This document shows, one piece after another, positions 1 to 11,367 of a stretch of DNA of 64,000 nt. The notes beneath the pieces were generated by a model. The model ran no database searches. It saw only the letters and a list, made by a program, of their open reading frames with translations, and was not told the DNA's origin. Within the stretch, counting starts at the first letter, position 1, and each line of letters starts with the position of its first letter. Origin of the DNA: Purpureocillium takamizusanense (taxonomy: Eukaryota; Ascomycota; Sordariomycetes; Hypocreales; Ophiocordycipitaceae); the NCBI RefSeq assembly GCF_022605165.1, contig NC_063071.1, forward strand, positions 3,030,300 through 3,094,299, given 5' to 3'. Position numbers and translations under genes: made by a program.

Positions 1-1
1 G

Positions 2-589
2 GCCGCCGATGCCATCCGAAAAGAGCTGGGACACCCGACGATTCTCATCAACAACGCGGGCATCACCAAGCCGATGCCCATTCTCAAGATGCCACAGGAG
101 TTCCTGCTGAAAATCTTCGGCGTCAATTGCATGTCCCACTGGACCACGGTGCAGCAGTTTCTCCCGCGCATGATCCAGGTCAACAAGGGCCACGTTGTCA
201 CCGTCGCCAGCCTGGCCTCGTTCATTGCTCTGGCCAATGCCGCCGACTACTCCGCCACCAAGGCTGCTGCGCTGGCATTCCACGAGTCCCTCGCTTGCGA
301 GCTCAAGCATTTTTACAAGGCCGACAGCGTTTTGACCACTGTGGTCCACCCGAATTTCGTGCGGACGCCGCTTATCAAGGACTTTGATGACCGCTTGGAA
401 GGAGAGGGCCTTCGGCTGTTGACGAGCGATCATGTGGCCGACACGATTGTCAACCAGGTCTTTAGCAGAAGAGGCGCGCAGTTGATCATACCCGATACCC
501 AGGCTGTTGTTTCTGGCCTGAGGGGATGGCCAACGTGGCTGCAGGTAGTGATTCGAAACACGATTGGCAAGAGTGCGACAAAGATGTAA
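2..589 (+). CDS. Short-chain dehydrogenase/reductase, 5' end outside the window
   Basis: The reading frame is open from base 2, so only the last 195 residues are visible. The NNAG motif of classical short-chain dehydrogenases lies about 15 residues in. A serine (VASLASF) and the catalytic YSATK (YxxxK) follow at the usual spacing. The Rossmann TGxxxGxG motif must lie upstream of the window. The layout and the C-terminal hydrophobic stretch (GLRGWPTWLQVVIR) resemble the retinol-dehydrogenase-like SDR16C group, NAD(P)-linked and often on the ER or lipid droplets; that placement is inference. No intron is needed in the visible part and the frame ends in TAA. The substrate cannot be told from the sequence. 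Confidence 0.9.
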   Translation, partial: AADAIRKELGHPTILINNAGITKPMPILKMPQEFLLKIFGVNCMSHWTTVQQFLPRMIQVNKGHVVTVASLASFIALANAADYSATKAAALAFHESLACELKHFYKADSVLTTVVHPNFVRTPLIKDFDDRLEGEGLRLLTSDHVADTIVNQVFSRRGAQLIIPDTQAVVSGLRGWPTWLQVVIRNTIGKSATKM

Positions 590-1492
590 TGGGAGGGGCA
601 AGAGGTTCAATTGCGAGGCCGTGGAGATGGTGGCCTTTGGTTAGGAAGCCACGCGCCCGGGGATGGATGTTGACACCAAGTCCTATGAGGCGTAAGGCTG
701 ATGAATATAATTTGCTCTTATCAGATGAAACATCTGCCTCGGTACACCTCGAAGGTTAAAGGCCTTTGTATGTTTTGACACTTTCCAAAGTCCTAGCTGG
801 TGTAGCTATCGCAACGCCAAGCTTTACCAGGGTCGAAGGCGTGGTGGCTAGCTCGTTGAACGAACGCCTGCCTGGTGCCATCTCGCCACCCCTCGTGATC
901 AACGTCATTGTAGGGCGGTCCTGAACCCCTCCCGCCGTAATAGCTGCAACACGTTCCCCGAACGGCCAGTGCGCCTGGACCGCTGGTAGCTCGATTGATC
1001 GCGGAGCCACGCAATACTTACGTAGTCAGTACGCAACCAAAATTCCGGCTCCGAGGCTACGTCCCCCACCGCACGTGCACTCTGATCATTTTTACTTCAA
1101 CAAGACCCTTCACCAAGCCCCTGCTGAAGGCCCTCCCCCATCCCCGGAAGATGCCACTACTACCAAGACGGGCCAGGCTTGCGACAAGAATGGGGCCGGG
1201 CTGCTCCAATATCTCCCCTGAGCCGTGACCCACACGGCCCCGGTAGGCGGGATGCACCGAAGCCCCGTCCCTCCGGCCTCAGTCGTGAAACGCGTCGGCA
1301 CCACCACGGGCAGCACATGTGCCGAGTGTCAAAATACAAATGAATACAAAACTCCAAGGCTCCTGGCGCACCGTACGTGACCCTAGCTCGTCCATCGTGT
1401 AGCGCATGCCAACTCGACCATCTACGGGTCCTAGCCGTCGTCCACAACCACCACGGCCGTGCTGGCGAGAATTTGTTGACAACAAGACAATC
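590..1492. other. Intergenic, no gene supported
   Basis: About 0.9 kb between the dehydrogenase and the monooxygenase, which face the same way. Several short frames exist on both strands, but none shows a recognisable domain. The stretch must carry the terminator of the first gene and the promoter of the second. Confidence 0.5.
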
Positions 1493-2971
1493 ATGGGCAA
1501 GAGTGCGAGTAGCCAGTCTCCTCAAGATGTCGACTTTGAGGTCATCATAGTTGGCGCTGGGATATCTGGCATCAATGCGGCCTACCGCGTGAAGCAGCAA
1601 GCACCCCCGGGCACCAGACTCACCATCCTTGAGGGCCGAGACAGCATCGGTGGCACGTGGGACCTCTTCCGTTACCCTGGCATCAGGTCCGACTCGGACA
1701 TCTTCACATTCGGCTTCTCCTGGAACCCATGGCCGCATCAAACAACTCTGGGCCTGGGTGCAGAGATTAAAGAATACCTGATCCAGTCCGCTAAAGTCGC
1801 CGGGGTCGATGAGCAAATCAGATACCAACACAAGGTCACAACAGCCAGCTGGGTCTCGGGCCAAAACTATTGGGAGGTTTCTGTGAGCGCGAAGAATAGC
1901 GAAAAGCCCAAGCTCTTTCGCACGCGATTTCTCGTCTTCGGCACCGGGTATTACGACTACGACCAGCCCCTGGAGGCAGTCATCCCGGGCATCAAAGACT
2001 TCAAGGGAAAGGTCATCCATCCCCAATTTTGGCCCAAGGACTATGACTACACCAACAAAGAAATGGTCGTCATAGGCAGTGGAGCGACTGCTGTGACCAT
2101 CGTACCGTCCGTGGCGGACAAGGTTAAACACGTCACCATGTTGCAGAGAAGCCCGACATACATATTTCCATTGCCGCAGTACCCAAAGCTCACGTCCTTC
2201 ATGTTCGCTTTGATGCCTTCTCGCATGGCCCAGCTGGCGAACCGATTGCTGTGGATTATCCAGGGTTATCTCATGATTGCTGCCTGCAGGACCTTTCCCG
2301 GGCTGGTTAGGAGAGTTATCCGGGCCATCAACAAAAAGCTACTTCCGCCCAACATTCCTTGCGACCCTCACTTCACCCCACGATATAAGCCTTGGGAACA
2401 GCGAGTTTGTGCTTCTTTGGACGGCGACTTCTTCGCAGCCTTGCGCTCAGGCAAGGCAAGCGTCGCTACTGACACGATTGTAACCGTTACGGAAGACACG
2501 ATCGAGCTGAACTCGGGAGCTGTCATTCGCCCCGACGTCATAGTCACGGCTACGGGTCTCAAGCTCAAGTTTGGCGGCGGTGTTCAATTCTCCGTGGATG
2601 GAAAGCCGCTGGACCCTACAAAGGGGTTCATGTGGAAGTCCTCCATGATCCAGGATCTCCCCAACGTTGTATTCTGCGTCGGGTACCAAGATGCCTCCTG
2701 GACGCTAGGGGCCGACTGTGCCGCGCAGCTTCTAACGCGTCTCATGTGGGAGCTGCGAAGTAGCAACGCAACTGTGGCCATGCCGCATCTTGAGAAGCCG
2801 GAGGAAATGGAGGTCAAACCCTTAATGAGCCTGTCAGCGACGTACCTAAAGAACATCAATAAGGCCCTTCCCAAAGCCGGGACGGGGTCGTGGAGGCCGA
2901 GGACTCACTACACGGCAGACTTGTATGCAGCAAAATGGGGTGATATTAGATCTGGACTTCTCATCAAGTAG
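1493..2971 (+). CDS. FAD-dependent Baeyer-Villiger-type monooxygenase (EthA-like)
   Basis: Single-exon gene of 492 residues. It has the FAD-binding GAGISG motif near residue 25, a second Rossmann motif GSGATA near residue 195 for NADPH, and between them FKGKVIHPQFWP, which fits the Baeyer-Villiger fingerprint FxGxxxHxxxWP. GGTWDLFRYPG follows the first dinucleotide fold, as usual in class B flavin monooxygenases. The length matches the EthA-like branch (about 490 residues). The frame is open 29 codons further upstream, but MGKSASS at 1493 is preferred because the extra part is Pro/Arg-rich and without homology. Members insert an oxygen next to a ketone or oxidise S or N. The substrate is unknown, and no co-directional partner gene is close. 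Confidence 0.92.
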   Translation: MGKSASSQSPQDVDFEVIIVGAGISGINAAYRVKQQAPPGTRLTILEGRDSIGGTWDLFRYPGIRSDSDIFTFGFSWNPWPHQTTLGLGAEIKEYLIQSAKVAGVDEQIRYQHKVTTASWVSGQNYWEVSVSAKNSEKPKLFRTRFLVFGTGYYDYDQPLEAVIPGIKDFKGKVIHPQFWPKDYDYTNKEMVVIGSGATAVTIVPSVADKVKHVTMLQRSPTYIFPLPQYPKLTSFMFALMPSRMAQLANRLLWIIQGYLMIAACRTFPGLVRRVIRAINKKLLPPNIPCDPHFTPRYKPWEQRVCASLDGDFFAALRSGKASVATDTIVTVTEDTIELNSGAVIRPDVIVTATGLKLKFGGGVQFSVDGKPLDPTKGFMWKSSMIQDLPNVVFCVGYQDASWTLGADCAAQLLTRLMWELRSSNATVAMPHLEKPEEMEVKPLMSLSATYLKNINKALPKAGTGSWRPRTHYTADLYAAKWGDIRSGLLIK

Positions 2972-4455
2972 ACCTGTACAATAGATGACCAAGACTTTTC
3001 TTCGAACTTTGTATCCGCCTGCGCGTGTTCTGCTCTTTGGAATTGGGCTAAGACGAAGCATGCAGGTATCATAGCATGTCTTATACGGTATGTACTCAGC
3101 GATACTTGGTGGATTGGTGCCAATGGTTCAAGCCGTGGGCATGTATTGGCAATGTGTGCATCTGATCAAATCGACCCTGCTGGAACTTGACCATGTCTAA
3201 TTTAGCGGAGTTTGCCAATTGAGAGTTTGCCAATGAGAGGCCGGTCATCAGCGCTGACCAGCGTCAGGGAGTTAGTTCCGTCACCAAGGCTTGCTTTCGA
3301 GCTTAGTGAGGAAGTAGGCGGCCTGAAGTCCATGGAACCCTCACCGCACAGTCTCCCGCCCTCAGGACTGGCATCCACACAGCTGTCGGCTACGTGAGAC
3401 AAAAACGAGGCGCGAAGGTTGGACTTCCATCCGACCGATGCATGCCATGGTGTGAATTATGACTTGAGAAAATTAATCGCAGTCTGCGGAGGCTACATAC
3501 GAAATGGCACTGTGGTGGCCTGCCAGGCCCCACGGCGGATGATCCCGTCGATATGATGCTGCCGGCATGCAGCTTTATCAGTAGTGGCTCATGCAGAGTA
3601 ACCGTCCTGCCGAGCGACTCTAAATCCAAATGGGGCACTATAATGGCGTCCCGTCGCGAACGGGTTCTCTAAATAACCCCTCAGCGGTGATAAGTGCGTC
3701 TACGGGGCTAGCTAAATAATGGTGCTTGTGAATCTGTGTGTGAGCTCTGCGATGTGGGTGTGGCACGGAAAAGGAGGCGGGCTGCATTTTGTAAGACGGG
3801 CAGAAATTACCCCGCCGACTCAGTCCAGCAGGTCCAGGTTGCCGTCCAGCTCGCCATGAGAGGTCTTTTCGTCGCGCGTGCGAAGGAGCCAGTGTGTTGT
3901 GCGTGGGCGCCTAGTGTTTGATCCGCCATTGTCTGCCGGCTTGTTGGGGTGGATCGTAGATTGAAGATGCGTGCCTATCTTCGTCCCAGAAATTGTCCCG
4001 AGCATTTGATCAGGCCAACAAGCGGCTCACGAGTTGGAGGCGGAAAGCCAAGCAAGCACCAGCGCTAACTACTCACCTTGCAAGGGTGTTGATGAGCCGT
4101 TTTGTGGTGGCTGTGTCAACCATATTTGATTGCTTGCATCGACAACAGCCCACCACAGGGCTGACCCCGAGGCGTCCTCGCGTCTGTCCGGGAGGCCGCA
4201 TTGATATCAACACGGCGCCCACGATGGACACCACCCACCATCAGCCGCGACGGAGTGGTCAGGCGCGAATCCATCTTCTGCGGGCGGCCCCCCCTGGCCT
4301 GGCGGGGCTAGGGCTGAGAGTTAAATCACAACGCCCGGGCGCTTCAAACATCTTTATAACGGGCGGCGACCCCCCAGAGGCTGTTTGAAGTTGAAGCTGG
4401 GGTGGACGACGCTTCGAACCTCCAGTGTTGCAGTTTCTGCTACGCCGCCGTCACC
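2972..4455. other. Intergenic, no gene supported
   Basis: About 1.5 kb upstream of the AIM24-like gene. Short frames on both strands have no recognisable motif. The last 150 bp before the next start codon is GC-rich and probably carries the promoter and leader of that gene. Confidence 0.5.
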
Positions 4456-5393
4456 ATGTCTTACCAGCAGCAGCCCGGATACGCGCCTCAACAGCCGCAG
4501 CAGCAGCAGCAGGTCCATCACCAGCAACAGCAACACTATCCGCCTCCTCCGACGCACGCCCTCCAGCAGCAGCAGCCCCCGCAACAGACACAACAGCAGT
4601 ATGCCAACGTTGTTGCCCAACCAGGGGCACAGCATCTACAGCACCAGCAGGGCCCCGCGCCCACCGACAGCGGCGCCTTCCATGGTGGAACCTACAACAT
4701 CACCCACCGCGACACCAATGCGGTGCTCGGTGTAAACCTGCAGCCCGGCGCCGTCGTGCGCGCCAAGCCTGGCGCAATGATCCACATGGCGGGCAGTATC
4801 CAGTTGACTGGCAAAGTCAAGTTCTCGATGAAGAAGCTCCTCACCGGCAGCGACATGGCCGAGTCGACATATGCCGGGCCCGGCCGACTCGCGTTGGGCC
4901 CTACCCTGTTTGGCGACATCATTACGCTGCATCTCGATGGGCGACAGTCCTGGACCATTGGCAAGGACGCGTTCCTGGCCTGTACCCCCGATGTCAGCAA
5001 GGAGGCCAAGGCTCAGGGCTTCAGCAAAGCTTTGTTCTCCGGGGAGGACCTGTTTGTCTACCGTGTTGCGGGTCAGGGAATCATCTGGCTCACGAGCTTC
5101 GGCGCCGTAGACCGACTTGATGTAGGTGAACCCTTTGCGCGCCCGCGTTGTCTCTGTGCTTACTCTCAGGACAGCTCCAGCCTGGTGAGCAACACATCGT
5201 CGACAACGGCCATCTTGTCGCATGGAGTTGCGACTATAAAATCGAAAGGGCCGGCGGCGGAACCATGGGCAGCCTCAAGACAGGCGAGGGTCTCGTGTGT
5301 CGCTTCACGGGCCCTGGGGCCGTCTACGTGCAGACGCGGAATAGGGACGAGTTCCAGGCGTTTATCCGCGCGAGTGCCGGTGGCGCCTCCTGA
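4456..5393 (+). CDS. AIM24 family protein (DUF124) with Gln-rich N-terminus
   Basis: Two exons, 4456-5125 and 5170-5393, with a 44-nt intron (donor GTGAAC, acceptor CTCAG), give 297 residues. The start is the ATG at 4456; the longer open frame begins at a GTG and adds nothing recognisable. Residues 1-75 are rich in Gln, Pro and Tyr, a low-complexity segment. From about residue 76 comes the AIM24/DUF124 beta-rich fold: a GxxxAKPGAMIHM-type strand pair, SGEDLFVYRVAGQG, then LQPGEQHIVDNGHLVAW across the splice site, ending in VYVQTRN. AIM24 of yeast is mitochondrial and helps organise the inner membrane (MICOS). Many fungal paralogues lack a clear targeting signal and are uncharacterised, as here. 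Convergent with the transporter at 5576-7271. Confidence 0.9.
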
Positions 5394-5575
5394 GGCATAC
5401 GATTGGAGTGTCTGGCAACAAGTTGTTCATGTTGGCAATGGTGTCGGTGGGAGAAGAGACACCGTCATGGATGGCTTTTGGGGCTCGACAGCACCGTCAG
5501 GCTATGTGCATGTTGACCCGACCCGGTCTCAGAGAACGGTTTGCTACCTCGAGTACATTGCTTCGCCGCCATTCT

Positions 5576-7271
5576 TCATGCCTGGAACCTGAACCGCGGA
5601 TCTCGTGTGCTGGTAACCCCTTCAGTCGAGTAGTCGCCCATCACGCCTGCGCCTTGGGTTCGATCCCGTCGCCTATTCTCCCACCTCATCCATAGGGAGT
5701 ACGACAAGTTCCCCGTGATGACAACCGCACACATTCCAACGTTTGTCGTAAGGCTGGTAACATATCGCGGCGCCTCGTTGCTGCGATAAATATTGCTGGA
5801 CAGAATTCCACCGCAATTTCCAATCGACGTGTATAGGCCGCTCATCATGGCACGTGCATTCAGGTTTGGGATGTTTACCACGGTCCAAGCAGATCCGATG
5901 ATGTCGGTCGGATACGCCTAGGAAAGATCAGCCTGGCTCATCAACTTCTCGCTCAAAGTTAAATCTTACACCAATCGTGCATAAGAACATGGCAAAGTAT
6001 AGCACGGCTGTATTTGACGTGTCTATAGTCAGAAGGATGATGTATCCAGTAAGGCTGACGGCTGTTGACGCGGTGATGTGTCCACCTCGTTCTCGGAAGT
6101 GATCCGAGGATCTACACCAACAGATCAGAAGTACAGCGCCGGTGAGTGCTGGAGCGACGGTGTACTAGTCTCATCAGTATCCCCATGGAGTATAGGATGG
6201 CTAACGCGTATATCAGATACATACCAGATTGGTCTTGATGACGCTAAATTGGAGCCTTTTGACGATTATGGCCAGGAAATTTGCGTTTGACGTTGTTATA
6301 ACGCCAGACGTGAATCCCAGAAGCACACGTATATATCCGTGAACTGTGCGAAACTCCCCAAGAGCCTCTCGCCAGCTGAAACCTTCTTCGAGCGTAGAGA
6401 CGGAGTCCTGTTGAAGCCGAACGCACGCAGCAACCTTCTCTTCCTCGTTGAGGAACCAGGCGGAGTTCACACCAAATGGCAGCAAGGCAAACAGCACGAA
6501 TGACCAGACGACAGTTAAGCCACCTTCGAGAAAGAAGAGGTATGCCCAGCTCGGGTAGGCGCCGCTTTTGATATGGAAAACGGCATAGGCAAGGAGACCA
6601 CCAAAGGCAGAGGACGAGACAAGCGCTGCGTAGAAGATTCCGATACGAGTGGCAAGCTCTGCCCTGGTGTACCAGATGGAGAGGTAGTAGATGACCCTTT
6701 TAATAATTTGTCAGCTTTTCTTCACGAGTCTGCGTCCAGGCTGGGGAATTGCGTAACTCACGACGCTAGGAATCCTGACTCGAATGCCCCGACAAAGACA
6801 CGACAGATGACAATGTCCCTGAAGTTCTTGGAGAAGCCGCTAGCCAAGGAAGCACATCCGAAGACAAGCAGCATCCCTGGAATTGTCCAACGCGCGCCAA
6901 GCCATTTCGTCAACAGAGTGACCGCCGGTCCGAGTACGATGAACGGGATTTGATAAAAAGTCAAAATTTGGTTGAACTGATTGCCAACAAGACCAAGATC
7001 CTCTTCAAGCCCCGCAGTATGCGCGTTTGAGACGCTGCTGCGATCAAGAGAGCTTCGACAAAGTCAATTCCACAAATCTGCATCGGGCCAGTGAGGGAAC
7101 AAACTTGAAGAGGTATGCAAGCGTCAATAACGGCAGCAAAATGAAATCGGCTTTGAGCTTGATGCGCTTCACAATCGCGGGATCGGGCGCGGACGATAGC
7201 TCGATCTCCTGCTTCTCGGTTTCCTCAAAGGTACTGGCTGGATTGCCACTCAAGTACATTGTTGGGGCCAT
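5576..7271 (-). CDS. MFS transporter, DAL5/TNA1-like anion:cation symporter family
   Basis: Five exons on the minus strand: 7271-7105, 7052-6762, 6696-6225, 6164-5970 and 5917-5576. All junctions are GT-AG, and the frame closes at 1467 nt (488 residues) without an internal stop. The first membrane segment is followed across intron 1 by NSLDRSSVSNAHTAGLEEDL, the family's loop 1-2 motif. RWTIPGMLLVFGCASLASGF, RVFVGAFESGF and, near the end, the strongly conserved NIPNLNARAMMSGLYTS and NIYRSNEAPRY follow. These are typical of ACS-family permeases for allantoate, nicotinate and other carboxylates. About twelve membrane helices are expected. The cytoplasmic tail after RWENRRRDRTQG is short. The substrate is not determinable. 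The intron pattern explains why no single long reading frame is seen here. Confidence 0.9.
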
Positions 7272-9772
7272 TTTTGGGGTTAAAAAGTATCAGACAAGTT
7301 TTCTTTTGCGAGTGGTTCGCTTACTGTTTACTTATATAGTGCTTTGGGGGACTGGCGGGGACGCGTTTGCTTCTCCGCGTCGGAGATCCATGCTATAACG
7401 TGGCCTTGCCCACTCCTATCTTGACTTGGAGAGAGTTATCGGTACGCCATTTTAACCCCGGATTTTACCCCAGAGCCCATCGATTGGCCTCGAAACAATG
7501 AATTTTTGGGTCTCAACGTATTCATTGGCTGACATGGAGCTGCTTGGATTCCAAGCCTCGGGGAGTGTTCCGAAGCGGACCCACAACATGTCGGCTATCC
7601 CGAGCTGATCGGGAATTCCCATTCCTTGAGTTGGCTTCTTTGGCAATAAAACAACTATGAGTGAGAGCAGCCGCTATCGGCCCCATAGTTGTCCAACACC
7701 CAGGAACCAAATCGCAATAGGACCCGGACGCTTTATCTTTAATATACCGGTGCCTCCACCCAGATATGACATGGAAGGAGAGAGAGGTTGAGCTGGGTGT
7801 TGTGTAAAAGATTAAATGGACCCACGAGCGCGATTTTACAGATCTCACGCGTCTTTCGCTCAATCAATCCAGAAACCATAAGTAGTCCTCCTTGGATATA
7901 TCGAACGGGTCAATAGAACATTAGTAGGGCCAGGCTAGTCTAGCTACCATATCCGTCGACGGTGGTCGATCGTTTACTGTCCATGGATAGAAGAACACTA
8001 GTATTGTCTAGTTCTTTAACTTATGTGTCCATGGTTCTAAGTAATCCTATTAGGACGTCAGTTTCTATGAACCTGACTATTAAGATCGGTGAAGTGATGT
8101 CACCCACTGGATGGAACGCTCCACTCTTTTAAGCTCATGCTGGTCCCGGCATCCGGGCCCGCGTGGGGTGGGATTACCATGGAGGTGCTGCAATCACGCG
8201 GTAGTACTTCATAGCAGCACCCCTGTTAGCCTTGGGGTCCAGAGGTCGATTCCTACGGCACGTGGCATTGCCATGGCACACTTAATTCCCACCGCAGGTC
8301 TAAGTCGCTGCTGGCATGGTCATGGCTCTCGTGTATATAGACAAGTATCATGCTACTTGACAAAGCCCCAGGGGGCTACTCTTCGGGCGACACGCGCGTG
8401 GCGTATACAAATAATTGAACACCTCCTCTCACGTTCCTTTTGAAGACATCACATTTGCATGGAACCGTTAGCCTATTTCCCATACACACGGCTCTAGCAT
8501 TTACGCAACAAACGGAAGGACTTGCTTCATATTTTCGTACTATGGCCTCGACTCAGTCGTCGCTAGGGACCATTGCGGCACGACGGGCATAGCCTTGGTG
8601 GCAGTGGGCATGTAGAGATACCTGCAGGGTTCATGCTTATGCATGTTGCCCCTCGCGCTCGGCAACAAACTCTTGTGACACAGCGGGCCACAGTCGTACT
8701 ACATGAACTACACGCTCCAGCGCGTTGGCCGAATCACAGACTGGCCAAATCTGGCATCAAAGGGTGTCCCTGAGCTCCTCTGACCTGCGCTGGCATTTCC
8801 ATTGCCAAAGATTGGACTGGACACGATCCAATACCTCATTCGCTAATGCGGCTGCCTGAACGGAATTTGTATCAAGGCCTTTGCTCCCTGAGGGATCTGG
8901 CCAGCACCGCAACCATAATTTGACCGCATGGCCTCGCCCATACTTCCCAAGTAAGGTTCTAATTTTCCTCCATATCCAAAGCCGCGGCCCGATCTCGAAG
9001 CTGGGAAAACGACATACTGATGGGAAACCCGGTGCAGCCGGTGGTTCTGGTTTCGACACGCCTGTGCATGAGCTGAACAATTGCTGGCCGAATCCGCCGC
9101 CACTCGGCAGACAAGCGCTTTTCTCCTAAATAGTACAGCCGTCATTAATCACCCTGCCCGCCAATGAGCATCACACGGCCTTATTTTGTGACGGCGGGAA
9201 CGAAGCTGGAACTACCTCAATCCAACATGCAATAAAATACAACAAATTCGCGCATATCCGGGGTCGGTTTAACATCAAAGGATATTCAGGAGGCTCGGTA
9301 ATATCGCTAGAAACTACCAGCAGTCCAAAGTGACTAATATGCCAGGAAGACCCGGTGAACCCTTGGGGAGCGGTCAGCTCGGTGAATAGTAATCACGTAC
9401 AACGCCACGGCGCAACGGTCGGAGACTACCACTGGTCAGTAGACGCCACGGATTTGAAAGCAGCTGGACACGTAGGCCAAACACTCCCTTTCGGCTTTTG
9501 CGTGTTCAAGGAAGTTGTCGTGACCTGTTGCCACGCAGGTCAAACTGGCGTTGCGGATATGTCGGGTACAGATTGAACCTTAGTAAACAGCCATGGAATC
9601 ACGATTATTGGGTCTCGATGTTTCCGCCAGCCCCTTCCCATTACAGAGTACTCGAGTGAGCCAGCTTTTCGTTGAATATATAAAAGGCCCCGCTCCCAGC
9701 CATTAATTTGAGTGACTGCACTGCAATCTAACGGTATCTTAAGCATAAGAATATTTTTCCGCGTTTACCATA
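7272..9772. other. Intergenic, no gene supported
   Basis: About 2.5 kb between the divergent transporter and dehydrogenase genes. The first 100-150 bp should hold the transporter promoter. A minus-strand frame at 7452-7646 looks mildly protein-like but has no domain I recognise. The TATA-like ATATATAAAAGG at about 9677, some 95 bp upstream of the next ATG, is a possible core promoter of the dehydrogenase gene. Confidence 0.45.
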
Positions 9773-10875
9773 ATGTCCAATCCGATAACCAAGACGTTCG
9801 TCGTTACAGGCGCTTCTCGAGGACTTGGTGTAAGCATGGTTTGAACCAATATAAGCGGCATTATAACTAATGATGGAAATATAGCTCGAGTTTGTGCGAC
9901 AGCTGAGTGATGTCAGTCACCATCACGTTATCGCGGTTGTTCGAAGTCCGGAGATTGCAGAGCAATTGAACACACTTGGCAGGGGGAACGTCTCCATTGT
10001 CAAGGCTGATTTGTCGGACTTGAAGTCCTTTCCGGTGAGAGAATGCAAGTGGGACGCTTGTTCAGAGTACAACGCTTATTCTATCAAGGATGTTGCCACC
10101 AAAATATCCAAGGTCGCGAACGGAAAGATTGATGTTCTGATAAAGTAATGCATCTGTACTTTGATACAGTACATTTATTCCAGAAAAAGACTGACATTGA
10201 TAGTAATGCTGGCGTGATGGTGGGAACAGGGGCAGAAGGTCAAACGCCTGTCTCTCAATCGTCTCCGGAAGAGTGGACGGAGCAGGTACGTGCCCCAAAG
10301 AAGCCGATTTCGCGATGTTATCCACATAGCTAACTATGAGAAACAAAAACAATAGTTCAACATGAATGTTCTGAGCCTTGTTTTCTTCACCATTGCCCTG
10401 ATACCACCGCTGGAGACAGGAAAAGATAAGAAGGTCATCAAACCTTGGTTCTTTCTTAGGCGACCTAGAGTTCGCACTAGCACATGAAGAGCTTCACTAC
10501 TCTTCCTACTCGGTGACCAAGGCAGCACTTAATATGGCCAACATTAAGTTCCACAACGAGTAAGAGACTCAAACCTATAGACTAGATCTTTGTACGCTAA
10601 CACTGCCAAACTTAGATATAAGTCCAAAGGATTTACATTTATATCGCTTAACCCAGGATGGGTCAATACGGATCTAGCTGGAAAGGGCCAGGGTATTCAT
10701 GTGAGGTTATGATCTAGCGAACTCAACCCGTGTGTCACATGCTAATTCTAATTAGGCGCCTCTTCAGGCAGAGCAATCGATCAAGCGTTGTCTCAGCTTC
10801 ATCTATCGCAGCGGGCCGGAGCACAGTGGAAAGTTCTTTTCACTCGAAGGTAGCACCGACGCTCTGGTATATTAA
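9773..10875 (+). pseudogene. Sniffer-type short-chain dehydrogenase with one-base frameshift
   Basis: Exons 9773-9829, 9885-10034, 10089-10144, 10204-10285, 10356-10559, 10616-10700 and 10756-10875, all GT-AG. The order is TGASRGLG (cofactor), NNAG (split by an intron), SSYSVTKAALN (catalytic YxxxK) and NPGWVNTDL, all expected of sniffer/carbonyl-reductase-like SDRs. The intron 10035-10088 is 54 nt and in frame. Removing it restores the normal spacing from the ADLSDL segment to NNAG. In the fifth exon the frame breaks at 10440-10442: one extra A in ATCAAACC shifts everything before the YxxxK segment. All else is coherent, so this is either a very recent mutation or a homopolymer error in the assembly. 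Confidence 0.75.
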
Positions 10876-11367
10876 CTGGTTCTGTCTTGTCAATGAGGGC
10901 ATGTGTATCAGATTCTAGATTGTTCAGTGATCCTGTCTCAAGGTGCTCTCTCTTTCACTCGATTGAGCTCGTCTGGTATCAAGACTGCTCGCGTTTTGTG
11001 TCCAGTCAAGCTTGAGATACTTTTTCATAAGACTCGAAATACGGTTCCTTGGCTTATGGGCCCATTCGACAAGCAACATGTACCGCCAAAATCCTGCTGG
11101 AAAATATGTGCGGCCTGAGCGACCTCCACCCAAGGCACGCCATAATCCCACGGTGTCACAAACTATGTGCTGTGCCCTGGCCTCAAATTGTGCTGCCGGG
11201 CTTGGTCGGCAGGGAACAGTGTGGTACTATAGGCCGGGCTTAGCAGGTCTTTCATATAAAAATAGAGAAACGCGTGACTGTGAATAGCGCTACTCTAGTT
11301 CGAGGTAAGTCAGTCATGACGCTATCTCATCTGTCTAATTTGAAGCCTTCTATGCTCTTAATTTCCT
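10876..11367. other. Intergenic between convergent genes
   Basis: About 0.5 kb between the ends of the dehydrogenase and phospholipase genes. No reading frame with a recognisable motif; expected to hold both 3' untranslated regions. Confidence 0.5.

Noticed and set aside
1160..2131. 323-codon minus-strand frame
   Set aside because: It lies antisense to the well-supported monooxygenase and has no motif.
5576..7271. Transporter first looked like a pseudogene because its frame is in five pieces
   Set aside because: All pieces join through GT-AG introns and the frame closes at 488 residues.
7452..7646. 64-codon minus-strand frame with protein-like composition
   Set aside because: No recognisable family, and no convincing exon joins it; left as intergenic.
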